NCBI RefSeq assembly: GCF_001096185.1 | Contig: NZ_CRPU01000013.1 | Location: 1-45,012 of the forward strand | Direction of reading: 5' to 3' | Source: Streptococcus pneumoniae | GTDB lineage: Bacteria > Bacillota > Bacilli > Lactobacillales > Streptococcaceae | DNA: 45,012 nt | In this document: piece by piece, positions 14,036 through 21,427 of the stretch | Layout: every line of letters begins with the position of its first letter | Numbering within the stretch: position 1 is the stretch's first letter | Notes under the pieces: generated by a model | What the model was told of the DNA's origin: nothing | The model's database searches: none | The model's input: the letters and a program-made list of their open reading frames with translations, nothing else | Program-made: the position numbers and the translations under genes

Positions 14036-14575
14036 ATGAACAATGAAATTTGGAAAGATGTTGTAGGTTATGAGGGAATTTATGAAGTTTCAAACTATGG
14101 TCGAGTACGAACCCATAAAGATAAAACAACATATACTCAAAGGCATGGTATTCGTCATTGGAAACAACGAATCTTAAAAGAGAAATCTAGGACTAATCGC
14201 GATGTAAGAATAAGTTTGTGGAAAAATGGTAGAAGAAAAGACTACTTAGTTCATCGTTTAGTAGCTGAGGCTTTTATTCAAAATCCAGATAACAAACCGA
14301 CGATTAACCATATTGACGGTAACCCAAGAAATAACCATATTGATAATTTAGAATGGGCGACATACTACGAAAACAATAATCATGCTTTTGACAATAAACT
14401 AATTTCGACTTCCTATGAAGTAACTTTAGTTAATCAAGAAACAGGAGAAAAACAGTATTTTCGTAGTTTGTCCAAAGCTAGTGAATATCTCGGTTTTTGT
14501 TCAGGTTACATAAGTAACCGATTAAAACGAGGAAAGAAGATTGAAGGATATGATATTTTTCATCTTAAGAACTAA
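14036..14575 (+). CDS. NUMOD4-HNH homing endonuclease
   Basis: A 179-residue free-standing endonuclease. The NUMOD4 motif EIWKDVVGYEGIYEVSNYG (4-22) is followed by the HNH_3 core (VHRLVAEAFIQNP, then INHIDGNPRNNHIDNLEW) and a C-terminal NUMOD1-like helix-turn-helix (SLSKASEYLGFCSGYISNRL). Such genes cut intron-less alleles and spread by repair. It is inserted between the RHH cassette and the primase. Confidence 0.9.
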   Translation: MNNEIWKDVVGYEGIYEVSNYGRVRTHKDKTTYTQRHGIRHWKQRILKEKSRTNRDVRISLWKNGRRKDYLVHRLVAEAFIQNPDNKPTINHIDGNPRNNHIDNLEWATYYENNNHAFDNKLISTSYEVTLVNQETGEKQYFRSLSKASEYLGFCSGYISNRLKRGKKIEGYDIFHLKN

Positions 14576-14587
14576 GGAGTAACTAAA

Positions 14588-15409
14588 ATGGGAATGAAAG
14601 AATATGCTCTCAAATATCAAAAAGCGGGGTTTTCCGTAATTCCCGTAGTGCCTAACGGAAAGCAACCAGCAATTAAATTCGCAGATAAGCCCCCAATGAC
14701 TGCCCAGGAAATTGAAGACTACTGGAATCAGTATCCGGATAGTAACATTGCTGTTCGGACTGATAAATTCTTCGTTATCGATGTAGACCTGCACGGAAAG
14801 GCTAATGGCTATGAGAGTCTGGCCAATTGGGAGCATCTGAACTTGATAACTCCAACACTTCAGGCGAAGACAGCCAGTGGCGGTAAACATATTTTTTATT
14901 TTAAACATCCTGATGTGTCCATGACCCAGATGATTAAATTTCTGCCCGGTGTGGATATCAAAGCGCATCCAAACAATTACGTAGTGGTAGCTCCGTCTAA
15001 AACTCCCAAAGGTGTCTATACTTGGGACAAGAAAAAGTCTAAAGAGGGTGGCACTATGGTTACGGCTAGTCGTTCTCTTGTTATGGCCATTAAGAAGGAA
15101 TACAACAAAAAGAACTCTGGCAGTGACCTGGATAATATCTACTATCAAATCAGCAAAGGTGCTGGCAAGAGAAACCGTACCACAGAACTCTTTGAAATGG
15201 TTGTTCTAGGGTTTGGTGATGAAGGTAGCAGAAATGACACTCTTGCAAAATTTGTAGGTGGGCTCTTGAGTCGATCGGTTGATCCGAACTGTATCTTAAC
15301 ACTTGCAGAAACAGCCAATAATAATTCGGTAGAACCTCTTAGTCACAAAGAATTAAGTAGGACTGTCGAATCCATGATCAAAAAACACATGAGGGGGGGG
15401 TGGCCATAA
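14588..15409 (+). CDS. Primase-polymerase (prim-pol domain)
   Basis: A 273-residue protein with AAGGAGT upstream. The N-terminal prim-pol domain shows GFSVIPVVPNGKQP, NIAVRTDKFFVIDVDLHG with the acidic metal ligands DVD, and TASGGKHIFYF. The C-terminal part (from about 195) is a helical linker region. It primes DNA synthesis together with the VapE-type helicase encoded next. A run of eight G at its end lies where a -1 shift would fuse the two proteins. Confidence 0.9.
   Translation: MGMKEYALKYQKAGFSVIPVVPNGKQPAIKFADKPPMTAQEIEDYWNQYPDSNIAVRTDKFFVIDVDLHGKANGYESLANWEHLNLITPTLQAKTASGGKHIFYFKHPDVSMTQMIKFLPGVDIKAHPNNYVVVAPSKTPKGVYTWDKKKSKEGGTMVTASRSLVMAIKKEYNKKNSGSDLDNIYYQISKGAGKRNRTTELFEMVVLGFGDEGSRNDTLAKFVGGLLSRSVDPNCILTLAETANNNSVEPLSHKELSRTVESMIKKHMRGGWP
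15393..15400 (+). other. G8 tract at the primase/helicase junction
   Basis: Eight consecutive G occur three codons before the prim-pol stop. Slipping back one base here continues directly into the helicase frame (MRG-GVAIIGDV). It is either a programmed frameshift or an error-prone homopolymer. Confidence 0.5.
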
Positions 15410-16800
15410 TAGGTGATGTCGTGAATATTTCAATTAAGCAGTTTTCACGCAGGAAGAAAAAAATATTGAACGAGGAAGGCGAAGAGATTGAAATTGAATC
15501 TATCGTGGCCGACAGTCCCAGAAATGTTCTGCTTGCAATGAAGAGCGATAACAAGCTCAACGACTTTCTCAGGCACAATGAATTTACTGGAGAACACGAA
15601 ATTGTAGAGGATGTCAAACTGGATGCTATTCAGTTAAGAAAGGGGCAGTTACCGTCTGCCTTTGAATCCTATTTAAGTGTATACTTGGAAAATCACTTCA
15701 AGACAGTTTTCAAGGCTGGAGCATTAAGGGATGGTATTGAAGCGTTCTTTGCAGAAAAGACCTACAATCCGGTTAAGGAATATATGGAAAACGCATATGA
15801 GTCATGGGATCATAAAGAACGACTTGCCCAGGTATTTCAAACTTGGTTGGGTGCAGAGGATAGCATCTTTGTTCAGAAAATAGCTGTTATGTTCTTTGTT
15901 GGTGCGGTATCTAAGGTTTTTAATCCCTGGGTCAAATTTGACTACACGCTCGATTTGGTCGGTGGTCAAGGTGCTGGTAAGACCACCTTCTTGCAAAAGA
16001 TAGCTGTTGACTGGTACACGGATTCGGCTAAAGACTTTATGGATAAAGATAACTATGAGATCATGCTAAAATCCCTGATTGTCAACGATGATGAGATGGT
16101 CGCGTCCAGAAAGACTACTTTTGATGAGTTAAAAGCGTTCGTGACTAAAACAGAACTTTCCTTCCGTAGATCCTACGGTCGCAGAGCCGAAAAATTTCCT
16201 AAAAACTTTGTTATCGCAAGGACCAGCAATAAAATCGAGTACCTGGGAGACAAGACTGGTGAACGGCGCTTTCTGCCTGTGCTGGTAGATGCAAGCCAAC
16301 AGTTTGTCAAGCCGTTTGATATGACAGATCATGATGTGCTCCAGCTTTGGGGTGAAGCAGTCGCTATTTACAAAAAAGGATTTATGCTTACCTTTGATGA
16401 TGAGTTCGAAAATGAGCTTGCGGTCTATAAGGAGAGCTTCACTTATAAAGATGAGGCAGAATCACAGGTATACGACTATCTTGAAATGCTGGTTCCAGAA
16501 GAGTGGGAAGACTTCTCAGTCACTCAACAGCATCAATATACCTGGTTCTATTTCAATGATGGCAGCTATCGCAATGAGTCCGGCCTGATATATGAAGGTG
16601 TGAAGCTTCAATCGAGTGTGTCTGCCAAACAGATATTAAAGAATGTTTTTGACATTGATAGTGCGAGAGGTGAAAAGATTGCTAGGAAAATCAAGTTGAT
16701 TATGGACAACAATCAGGATTGGGAATACAAAATAAAGAAGGTTAAAGGGAAGACACTACGTGCATATTTTAGAAAAAATATACAAACAGAAGTGATGTAA
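15400..16800 (+). CDS. VapE/P4-alpha-like replicative helicase
   Basis: An SF3-like helicase of 466 residues if read from the GTG at 15400. The GTG at 15421, with AGGTGAT upstream, is the better independent start. Walker A is GGQGAGKT (188-195) and Walker B lies in MLKSLIVNDDEMV, followed by sensor TSNKIEYLGDKTGERRFLPV. It works with the prim-pol protein at the origin. Iteron-like repeats begin inside its last codons and stop, so the origin lies directly downstream, as in P4-type replicons. Confidence 0.88.
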   Translation: MAIIGDVVNISIKQFSRRKKKILNEEGEEIEIESIVADSPRNVLLAMKSDNKLNDFLRHNEFTGEHEIVEDVKLDAIQLRKGQLPSAFESYLSVYLENHFKTVFKAGALRDGIEAFFAEKTYNPVKEYMENAYESWDHKERLAQVFQTWLGAEDSIFVQKIAVMFFVGAVSKVFNPWVKFDYTLDLVGGQGAGKTTFLQKIAVDWYTDSAKDFMDKDNYEIMLKSLIVNDDEMVASRKTTFDELKAFVTKTELSFRRSYGRRAEKFPKNFVIARTSNKIEYLGDKTGERRFLPVLVDASQQFVKPFDMTDHDVLQLWGEAVAIYKKGFMLTFDDEFENELAVYKESFTYKDEAESQVYDYLEMLVPEEWEDFSVTQQHQYTWFYFNDGSYRNESGLIYEGVKLQSSVSAKQILKNVFDIDSARGEKIARKIKLIMDNNQDWEYKIKKVKGKTLRAYFRKNIQTEVM

Positions 16801-17125
16801 CCTTAGCGAAAATGATGTAACCTTTTAGGCAAAAAACGGTCAAAAATCGTGTTTCGGTTACATCAGGTTACATCATTGATGTAACCGCAGGAAAAACCAG
16901 TTATATCAAGGGTTTGAATGCTGTTTTTGATAAAATTTTAAAAAAAGTGATGTAACCCTCCTAAACCCTTGATACTACTGCTGTTTTAGGGTGTCTATTA
17001 GTAAGGTTACATCATTTATATAAAATATTTAATAAGTAAAAATAGCAAGTGCTATAAACGTTGATATAACAGCATTCTTGTTTTTTATAAAATATGTTTT
17101 GCGAAAAGTGATGTAACCTGTAACC
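16794..17125. repeat. ori: Putative replication origin with GATGTAACC iterons
   Basis: Eight exact copies of GATGTAACC or its complement lie in 325 bases. Plus-strand copies start at 16794, 16814, 16878, 16949 and 17110; minus-strand copies start at 16856, 16866 and 17005. A partial copy is at 17119. The first two are exactly 20 bases apart. Those at 16866 and 16878 form a 21-base palindrome. A 12-base inverted repeat (16904-16915 with 16963-16974) and AT-rich stretches lie among them. The whole gap 16801-17179 has no gene. Confidence 0.7.
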
Positions 17126-17179
17126 TTAGAAAAAATATTCACAAAATAAGCATATTATTTAATAAATAAAGGAGAGAAA

Positions 17180-17332
17180 ATGTCATACACAGTAACACTA
17201 TATTTTGACAATATGGTAGACGAAACTCACTTCTTTAAGAAAGAAGGAGATGCTGCCAAATGCAAGGCTCAGTTAGAAAGCAAGTATCGAGGTGATCGAA
17301 TGTATAAAGTAAAGATGGAGGAGGTGGAGTGA
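17180..17332 (+). CDS. Small protein after the origin
   Basis: A 50-residue alpha/beta protein (MSYTVTLYFDNMVDETHFF...) with AAAGGAGAG upstream. It ends at TGATG, coupling to the next start. No family is recognised. Confidence 0.55.
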   Translation: MSYTVTLYFDNMVDETHFFKKEGDAAKCKAQLESKYRGDRMYKVKMEEVE

Positions 17333-17535
17333 TGTTTGAAAGCGTAGTTGTAGATATGGTCACGAACAATGGTTTGGTTGGAGAATTTATAGATATTGAC
17401 GAAGTGGCTTATGTAGATTTTGATAAAGAGTTAATATATTTTAAAGCGCATGATGCTCTAATTCCACGGATGATACCAGTGACTAGAAGTTCATTGCTTC
17501 GAGTTAAAAAGGCTTTGTTTTATAAAAGTATATAA
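17332..17535 (+). CDS. Small early/middle protein
   Basis: A 67-residue protein from the ATG overlapping the previous stop, with GGAGGAGGTGG upstream. Beta-rich N-terminus (SVVVDMVTNNGLVGEFIDID) and a basic end. Unknown function. Confidence 0.6.
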   Translation: MFESVVVDMVTNNGLVGEFIDIDEVAYVDFDKELIYFKAHDALIPRMIPVTRSSLLRVKKALFYKSI

Positions 17536-17556
17536 AAATATTTATGAGGTGGTAAC

Positions 17557-17703
17557 ATGAAACGACCAAACAGATACCCTTACACACGAAGTCAATGGGC
17601 TGAAGAAACTGTTAATCACTATACATATAAAAGCGATATTTGCTATACAAGTCACATTTTAGAAAATAGACTTACTGGAGAAATAAAGGAGGTCACAGAT
17701 TGA
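17557..17703 (+). CDS. Small basic protein
   Basis: A 48-residue ORF (MKRPNRYPYTRSQWAEETVNH...) with GAGGTGGTAAC upstream. It is rich in Tyr and Arg. Its stop overlaps the TTG start of the next gene by four bases. Many streptococcal phages carry a similar short basic ORF here; no function is known. Confidence 0.55.
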   Translation: MKRPNRYPYTRSQWAEETVNHYTYKSDICYTSHILENRLTGEIKEVTD

Positions 17704-17960
17704 AACGATTCATAGCTATCTGGATTCTGGTATCTGCTGGACTAAACATCTGGCAGATGGACAGGATTGCAGAACTAGAAAAGAAAAAGCCGATGGTTAT
17801 CTATAAAGCTGATAATCAAGGCGCTGAGATTTTTGGTAAGGTCGTCGAAAAAGGACGACATGGCAAATTATACACGATAACCATTCGTGACTACGGTGTG
17901 TTTGTGGTTACGAAGGACGTGTATGATAAAGTGAAAATTGGGGATGAGGTGATGTTGTGA
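17700..17960 (+). CDS. DUF1372-like secreted or membrane-anchored protein
   Basis: An 86-residue protein with a TTG start overlapping the upstream TGA and AAAGGAGGT before it. An N-terminal signal or anchor helix (RFIAIWILVSAGLNIW) is followed by a small beta domain (VIYKADNQGAEIFGKVVEKG, then YTITIRDYGVFVVTK). The pattern fits DUF1372, a family of streptococcal phage proteins. Role unknown. Confidence 0.6.
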   Translation: MKRFIAIWILVSAGLNIWQMDRIAELEKKKPMVIYKADNQGAEIFGKVVEKGRHGKLYTITIRDYGVFVVTKDVYDKVKIGDEVML

Positions 17961-18013
17961 ACACAAACATGTGGAGCATAACAAATAACAAAAGCCCAAT
18001 CCATAAGGACTAG
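17957..18013 (+). CDS. Very short ORF, doubtful
   Basis: An 18-residue ORF starting GTG within the previous stop (GTGA overlap). It ends at the tail of the leftward MazF-like gene. It may be spurious; only the coupling arrangement supports it. Confidence 0.2.
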   Translation: MNTNMWSITNNKSPIHKD

Positions 18014-18363
18014 GCTTCGAAGATGAAGTTGTAGAGTTGGACAACCTTCTGAAAACTGGTTGTATCCATGGTTGTGATTTTTTGAGCCTTGCGCTCTCTA
18101 AAGTCAAAAGTATAGAGTTGGAGTGGATTGACAGAGCCATCTACCTTATTGGAACGCACAGGAACGAGCAGGCCTTGTTCTTCTAGTCTGCTTTGACCGT
18201 GTGTAATAGGGCATACAGCCACAAATCCAGTCCGCTCCGAATACTCTCTACGCGAGACGACAATAGCAGGACGGCGTTTCTGAATCTCACGTCCAACAGA
18301 CGGGTCAAAGTCAATCCAGATGATGTCCTGTTTTTCTGGAATGTAATCATATTTCGCTGTCAA
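18010..18363 (-). CDS. mazF: MazF/PemK-type mRNA interferase toxin
   Basis: A 117-residue toxin of the MazF family, which cleaves mRNA at short sites. The signature is clear: DIIWIDFDPSVGREIQKRRPAIVVS, TGFVAVCPITHG and the C-terminal helix. The conserved Arg and Thr/Ser of the active site are present. It overlaps the antitoxin gene by 17 bases. The pair is leftward, opposite to the surrounding operon, with its own promoter, so it acts as an addiction or defence module in the lysogen. Confidence 0.9.
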   Translation of the reverse strand: MTAKYDYIPEKQDIIWIDFDPSVGREIQKRRPAIVVSRREYSERTGFVAVCPITHGQSRLEEQGLLVPVRSNKVDGSVNPLQLYTFDFRERKAQKITTMDTTSFQKVVQLYNFIFEA

Positions 18364-18562
18364 GGAATTTTACCCCCTCGAAGTCATCTTCCATGCGTAG
18401 GTCTGCATCTCCGCTAAATGGGTCTGGAATTTTTGGAGCTAGGACAATGACATTATCTACACCCTTGTAGACAAACATTTCCTGACCTTCTGGAATATTG
18501 AGTGTTTTGGGAATGGTCACAGTGACAGAGTTCCCAACCTTACGAGTTTTAACAGTATTCAT
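18347..18562 (-). CDS. mazE: MazE/AbrB-type antitoxin
   Basis: A 71-residue antitoxin from the ATG at 18562, which follows AAAGGAGAA; an upstream in-frame extension lacks a ribosome-binding site. The swapped-hairpin AbrB fold is evident (TRKVGNSVTVTIPKTLNI), and the acidic tail (FSGDADLRMEDDFEGV) should wrap the toxin. It precedes the toxin, in the normal order. Confidence 0.88.
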   Translation of the reverse strand: MNTVKTRKVGNSVTVTIPKTLNIPEGQEMFVYKGVDNVIVLAPKIPDPFSGDADLRMEDDFEGVKFLDSEI

Positions 18563-18580
18563 TTGTTTCTCCTTTATTTT

Positions 18581-18597
18581 GTATACATACAGTATAC
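18581..18597. promoter_or_regulatory. mazEF operator
   Basis: Two copies of the palindromic hexamer GTATAC (18581-18586 and 18592-18597), 11 bases apart, lie in the leftward promoter region about 20 bases before mazE. They are a likely autoregulatory site. Confidence 0.55.
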
Positions 18598-18691
18598 ACC
18601 TAAAAAGGGAGCAAGGCAAGAAAAAAGCCAGCACAGCTGACTCCTTTGTGATATGTTCGCTAAAAGTATTATATCATAAAGGAGCTATGTT

Positions 18692-19138
18692 GTGAGGTTA
18701 TTAAAAAGAGTTGACGTGCAATTCACCAAGAAAAATGTTTATGACGTTCTAGAGAGTTATCGCTCGTATGTCCGAATGGCAGGTGCTGAGTATTTGCCTA
18801 AAATCACAACGACTTACTCATTTGAACCAAAGACATTTACTGGTAAGAACACAGCTGCTGAGAATATGGTTATCGAACATGTGGATGCAGAGGCAGAGGT
18901 TTTGGAGATTGAAAGAGCAGTGAATTGCATTATGGATCCATACGTTCGGCAGGTTATCGCAAAGAAGTACATGGATATGAAAATCCAATTATCAGACAAG
19001 GCTATCTATATGGACTTAGGCTATTCTGAAAGTGAGTTCTACCGCATGCTTAGCAGAGGTGCTTTGGAATTTGCGGAAGCCTATCGAAAAGGTAAGTTGA
19101 TTGTCTATCGTAAAATTTTGGGAGATATTTGCAAGTAA
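18692..19138 (+). CDS. ArpU-family late transcription regulator
   Basis: A 148-residue protein with a GTG start and AAAGGAG upstream. The C-terminal half has a sigma-4-like helix-turn-helix (SDKAIYMDLGYSESEFYRML). ArpU-type proteins control expression of late phage genes and usually precede the terminase genes, as here. Confidence 0.85.
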   Translation: MRLLKRVDVQFTKKNVYDVLESYRSYVRMAGAEYLPKITTTYSFEPKTFTGKNTAAENMVIEHVDAEAEVLEIERAVNCIMDPYVRQVIAKKYMDMKIQLSDKAIYMDLGYSESEFYRMLSRGALEFAEAYRKGKLIVYRKILGDICK

Positions 19139-19193
19139 ATTGCTAGGAAATGGCTTATTTTACATGATAAAATAGTATTGTCAATAATTAGAG

Positions 19194-19275
19194 ATAGAGG
19201 TCTCAGAATTTGGTAGATGGTTACCTGAAATCAGGGTGTCGTATAGGCATTGAGGGTTCGAGGCCCTCCCTCTAT
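19194..19275 (+). ncRNA. tRNA-like structure 1 (class II shape, no normal anticodon loop)
   Basis: Acceptor ATAGAGG/CCTCTAT (7 bp). D arm UCA/UGG around GAATTTGGTAGA, very like tRNA-Leu. T arm GAGGG-TTCGAGG-CCCTC. The would-be anticodon arm (CCTGAAATCAGG) can only close a tiny loop, so no standard anticodon is displayed. No CCA is encoded. A possible extended -10 (TGATAAAAT, 19165-19173) lies just upstream. Confidence 0.45.
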
Positions 19276-19317
19276 TTCGTTCATTGATGTCTCCTTTATA
19301 TTTTTCATTTTATTTCC

Positions 19318-19331
19318 GAGGCTTCGGCCTC
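19318..19331. other. UUCG tetraloop hairpin
   Basis: GAGGC-TTCG-GCCTC is a very stable hairpin between tRNA-like structures 1 and 2. There is no T-run after it. It may be a processing or stability element. Confidence 0.5.
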
Positions 19332-19334
19332 TTA

Positions 19335-19434
19335 GACAGTAAGGACAGGTTAGCAGGTTGTTTGGGTCTCCTTAATTTTTTTACCAAACGTGCGTTTTAC
19401 TGCTAGACCAGCTGGTTCAATTCCAGCTACTGTC
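19335..19434 (+). ncRNA. tRNA-like structure 2 (expanded, 100 nt)
   Basis: Acceptor GACAGTA/TACTGTC (7 bp) and a perfect T arm, GCTGG-TTCAATT-CCAGC. Between them is one long hairpin instead of D and anticodon arms: GGTTAGCAG pairs with CTGCTAgACC, and GTTTGG with CCAAAC, capped by an 18-base loop. This is a tRNA-like domain on a rod, reminiscent in outline of tmRNA or viral tRNA-like structures. Confidence 0.45.
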
Positions 19435-19525
19435 ATTTGAGTGTTTGTGTCCCAGAATGGGGTAGGCAGTAGGCTTAGCATTCATATATCACTCATTAAC
19501 TTAAAAATGGTTGCAGAAGCGACCG

Positions 19526-19599
19526 AACCTCGCATGGTTGCGTAGCTACTTATATCCTAGGTAAGTTATAAGCTAGAGGGTTTGATTCCCTCAGAGGTT
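19526..19599 (+). tRNA. tRNA-Arg(CCU)-like, atypical D arm
   Basis: Acceptor AACCTCG/AGAGGTT (6 of 7 pairs). Anticodon arm CTTAT-ATCCTAG-GTAAG has U33 and anticodon CCU, which would read the AGG Arg codon. T arm is GAGGG-TTTGATT-CCCTC. The D arm is very short (TGG/CTA) and the variable region has ten bases. CCA is not encoded. It is the most tRNA-like of the three but could be degenerate. Confidence 0.5.
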
Positions 19600-19674
19600 G
19601 TAATGACTACAAAAAAATAAATCAGAAAATTGATTTCTAATTAACACGCAAGGTAGTAGTCGCCTTGCAGGAAG

Positions 19675-19697
19675 GTCGCACATCGTGTGGCTTTTTT
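19675..19697 (+). terminator. Terminator before terminase genes
   Basis: GTCGCAC-atc-GTGTGGC (with G-U pairs) is followed by six T. It ends transcripts from the tRNA-like region 27 bases before the terS start. The remaining bases of the gap 19139-19723 hold nothing else I can name. Confidence 0.6.
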
Positions 19698-19723
19698 GAT
19701 TTTTTGAAAGGTGGTGATGGAAA

Positions 19724-20170
19724 ATGAACGATAAACAGAAACACTTCGCTGATGAGTACATCATCAGTAGAAACGCAACACAATCTGCAATAAAAGCAGG
19801 GTATTCTGATAAAACAGCATATAGCATAGGACAAAGATTGTTGAAAAATGTTGAGATTTCTGAATACATCAAAAAACGCACAGAAGAACTTTTTGACGAG
19901 CGTTCAATGTCAATCGCAGAAGCCTTGGCAATCTCTGCTAGTATTGCTAGAGGAGAAACTCAACAAGGCTATTCTAAAAAAACTGTAAAGACCGCTGAAG
20001 GTGTGGAGGTTTCGGAAACGACTTATGAATTTACTCCGACGATTGAAGAAAGACAACGCTCTATAGACCACATATTTAGAGTGAATGGTGCGTATTTAGA
20101 GAGAAAAGAAATCGAGATGTCTTCAGCTGTTCAATTCGTTGATGATATAGGAGTTAGCGATGAAGCGTAG
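19724..20170 (+). CDS. terS: Terminase small subunit
   Basis: A 148-residue protein of the Terminase_2 family. The N-terminal helix-turn-helix region (DKQKHFADEYIISRNATQSAIKAGYSDKTAYSIGQRLL) is typical, and the C-terminal part forms the oligomerisation and portal-contact region. It recognises the packaging site and recruits the large subunit. It overlaps terL by 11 bases. Confidence 0.93.
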   Translation: MNDKQKHFADEYIISRNATQSAIKAGYSDKTAYSIGQRLLKNVEISEYIKKRTEELFDERSMSIAEALAISASIARGETQQGYSKKTVKTAEGVEVSETTYEFTPTIEERQRSIDHIFRVNGAYLERKEIEMSSAVQFVDDIGVSDEA

Positions 20171-21416
20171 AATGAGCGAATTTATCCCAAAGGCTTTTTA
20201 TTCTATGTGGCGTGCAGCATTCGATCCTAAAATCTTACATGTGGTTGAAAAAGGTGGGCGTGGTTCTGGCAAGTCCAGCGACCTCGGACACGTTATTGTT
20301 CAATTTATTATGCGCTATCCAGTCAATGCGGTGTGTATTCGTAAGACAGATAACACATTAGAACAGTCGGTTTACGAGCAATTGAAATGGGCGATTAGTG
20401 AGCAAGGGGTTAGTCATTTATTTAAGATTAATAAGTCCCCTTTGAAGATAACCTATATCCTAAGAGGAAATTATATTATCTTCCGTGGTGCACAAGATCC
20501 AGAGCGTATTAAATCCTTGAAAGACAGCCGTTTTCCATTCGCAATCGGCTGGATTGAAGAGCTTGCTGAGTTTAAAACTGAAGATGAAGTAAAGACAATC
20601 ACCAACTCCCTTCTTCGTGGAGAATTGGCTGATGGTCTTTTTTATAAGTTCTTTTACTCTTACAATCCTCCAAAAAGAAAACAGTCTTGGGTGAATAAGA
20701 AATATGAAAGCGTCATACAGCCTCCTAATACCCACGTACACCATTCAACTTACTTGGATAACCCATATATATCCCAAGCCTTTATAGAAGAAGCAGAGGC
20801 CACGAGAGAGCGTTCTGAGAAGCGTTATCGTTGGGAGTATCTGGGTGAGGCTATCGGTTCGGGTGTAGCACCGTTTGAAAATCTGGTATTCCGCAAGATT
20901 ACAGACGAGGAGATAGCAAGGTTCGATAATATTCGACAAGGGAATGACTTTGGTTATGCTAACGACCCTCTGGCTTTTGTAAGATGGCATTACGACAAGA
21001 AGAAACGAGTTATCTACGCTATTGATGAGATTTACGGCGTAAAGATTAGCAACCGTGAGTTGGCTGAAAGAATCCGTGAGAAAGGTTATCAATCTCAGAT
21101 GATAACCTGTGATAGCGCAGAACCTAAGTCGATTGATGAGTTAAAACTGCAGCTGAATATTCCTCTTGTCCAAGGTGCTAAGAAAGGTCCTGATAGTCGA
21201 GAGTATGGAGAACGCTGGTTGGATGATTTGGATGCGATTGTGATAGATCCAGAACGTACGCCGAATATTGCACGAGAGTTCGAAAGTGCCGACTATGCAG
21301 TTGACCGTGATGGAAATCCCAAACCCAAACTAGAAGAAGTAAACGACCACACAATCGACGCTACTAGATATGCGTTTGAAGACGATATGAGACAACCAGG
21401 AATATCATTCTGGTAG
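20160..21416 (+). CDS. terL: Terminase large subunit
   Basis: A 418-residue packaging motor of the Terminase_3 (PBSX/SPP1) type. The ATPase has Walker A GGRGSGKS (32-39) and Walker B with the FAIGWIEELAEF segment. The nuclease domain has acidic residues in GNDFGYANDPLAF, CDSAEPKSIDEL and NDHTIDATRYA. The ATG at 20160 has AGGAG upstream. Confidence 0.95.
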   Translation: MKRRMSEFIPKAFYSMWRAAFDPKILHVVEKGGRGSGKSSDLGHVIVQFIMRYPVNAVCIRKTDNTLEQSVYEQLKWAISEQGVSHLFKINKSPLKITYILRGNYIIFRGAQDPERIKSLKDSRFPFAIGWIEELAEFKTEDEVKTITNSLLRGELADGLFYKFFYSYNPPKRKQSWVNKKYESVIQPPNTHVHHSTYLDNPYISQAFIEEAEATRERSEKRYRWEYLGEAIGSGVAPFENLVFRKITDEEIARFDNIRQGNDFGYANDPLAFVRWHYDKKKRVIYAIDEIYGVKISNRELAERIREKGYQSQMITCDSAEPKSIDELKLQLNIPLVQGAKKGPDSREYGERWLDDLDAIVIDPERTPNIAREFESADYAVDRDGNPKPKLEEVNDHTIDATRYAFEDDMRQPGISFW

Positions 21417-21427
21417 GAGAAGGAGAA

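Noticed and set aside
14522-15148. A 208-codon leftward ORF inside the primase gene
   Set aside because: It is the mirror frame of a well-supported prim-pol gene, has no ribosome-binding site and no recognisable domain.
19437-19525. A fourth tRNA-like structure
   Set aside because: Only a 5-bp GAGTG/CACTC pairing and a small CCC/GGG hairpin are visible, with no T arm.
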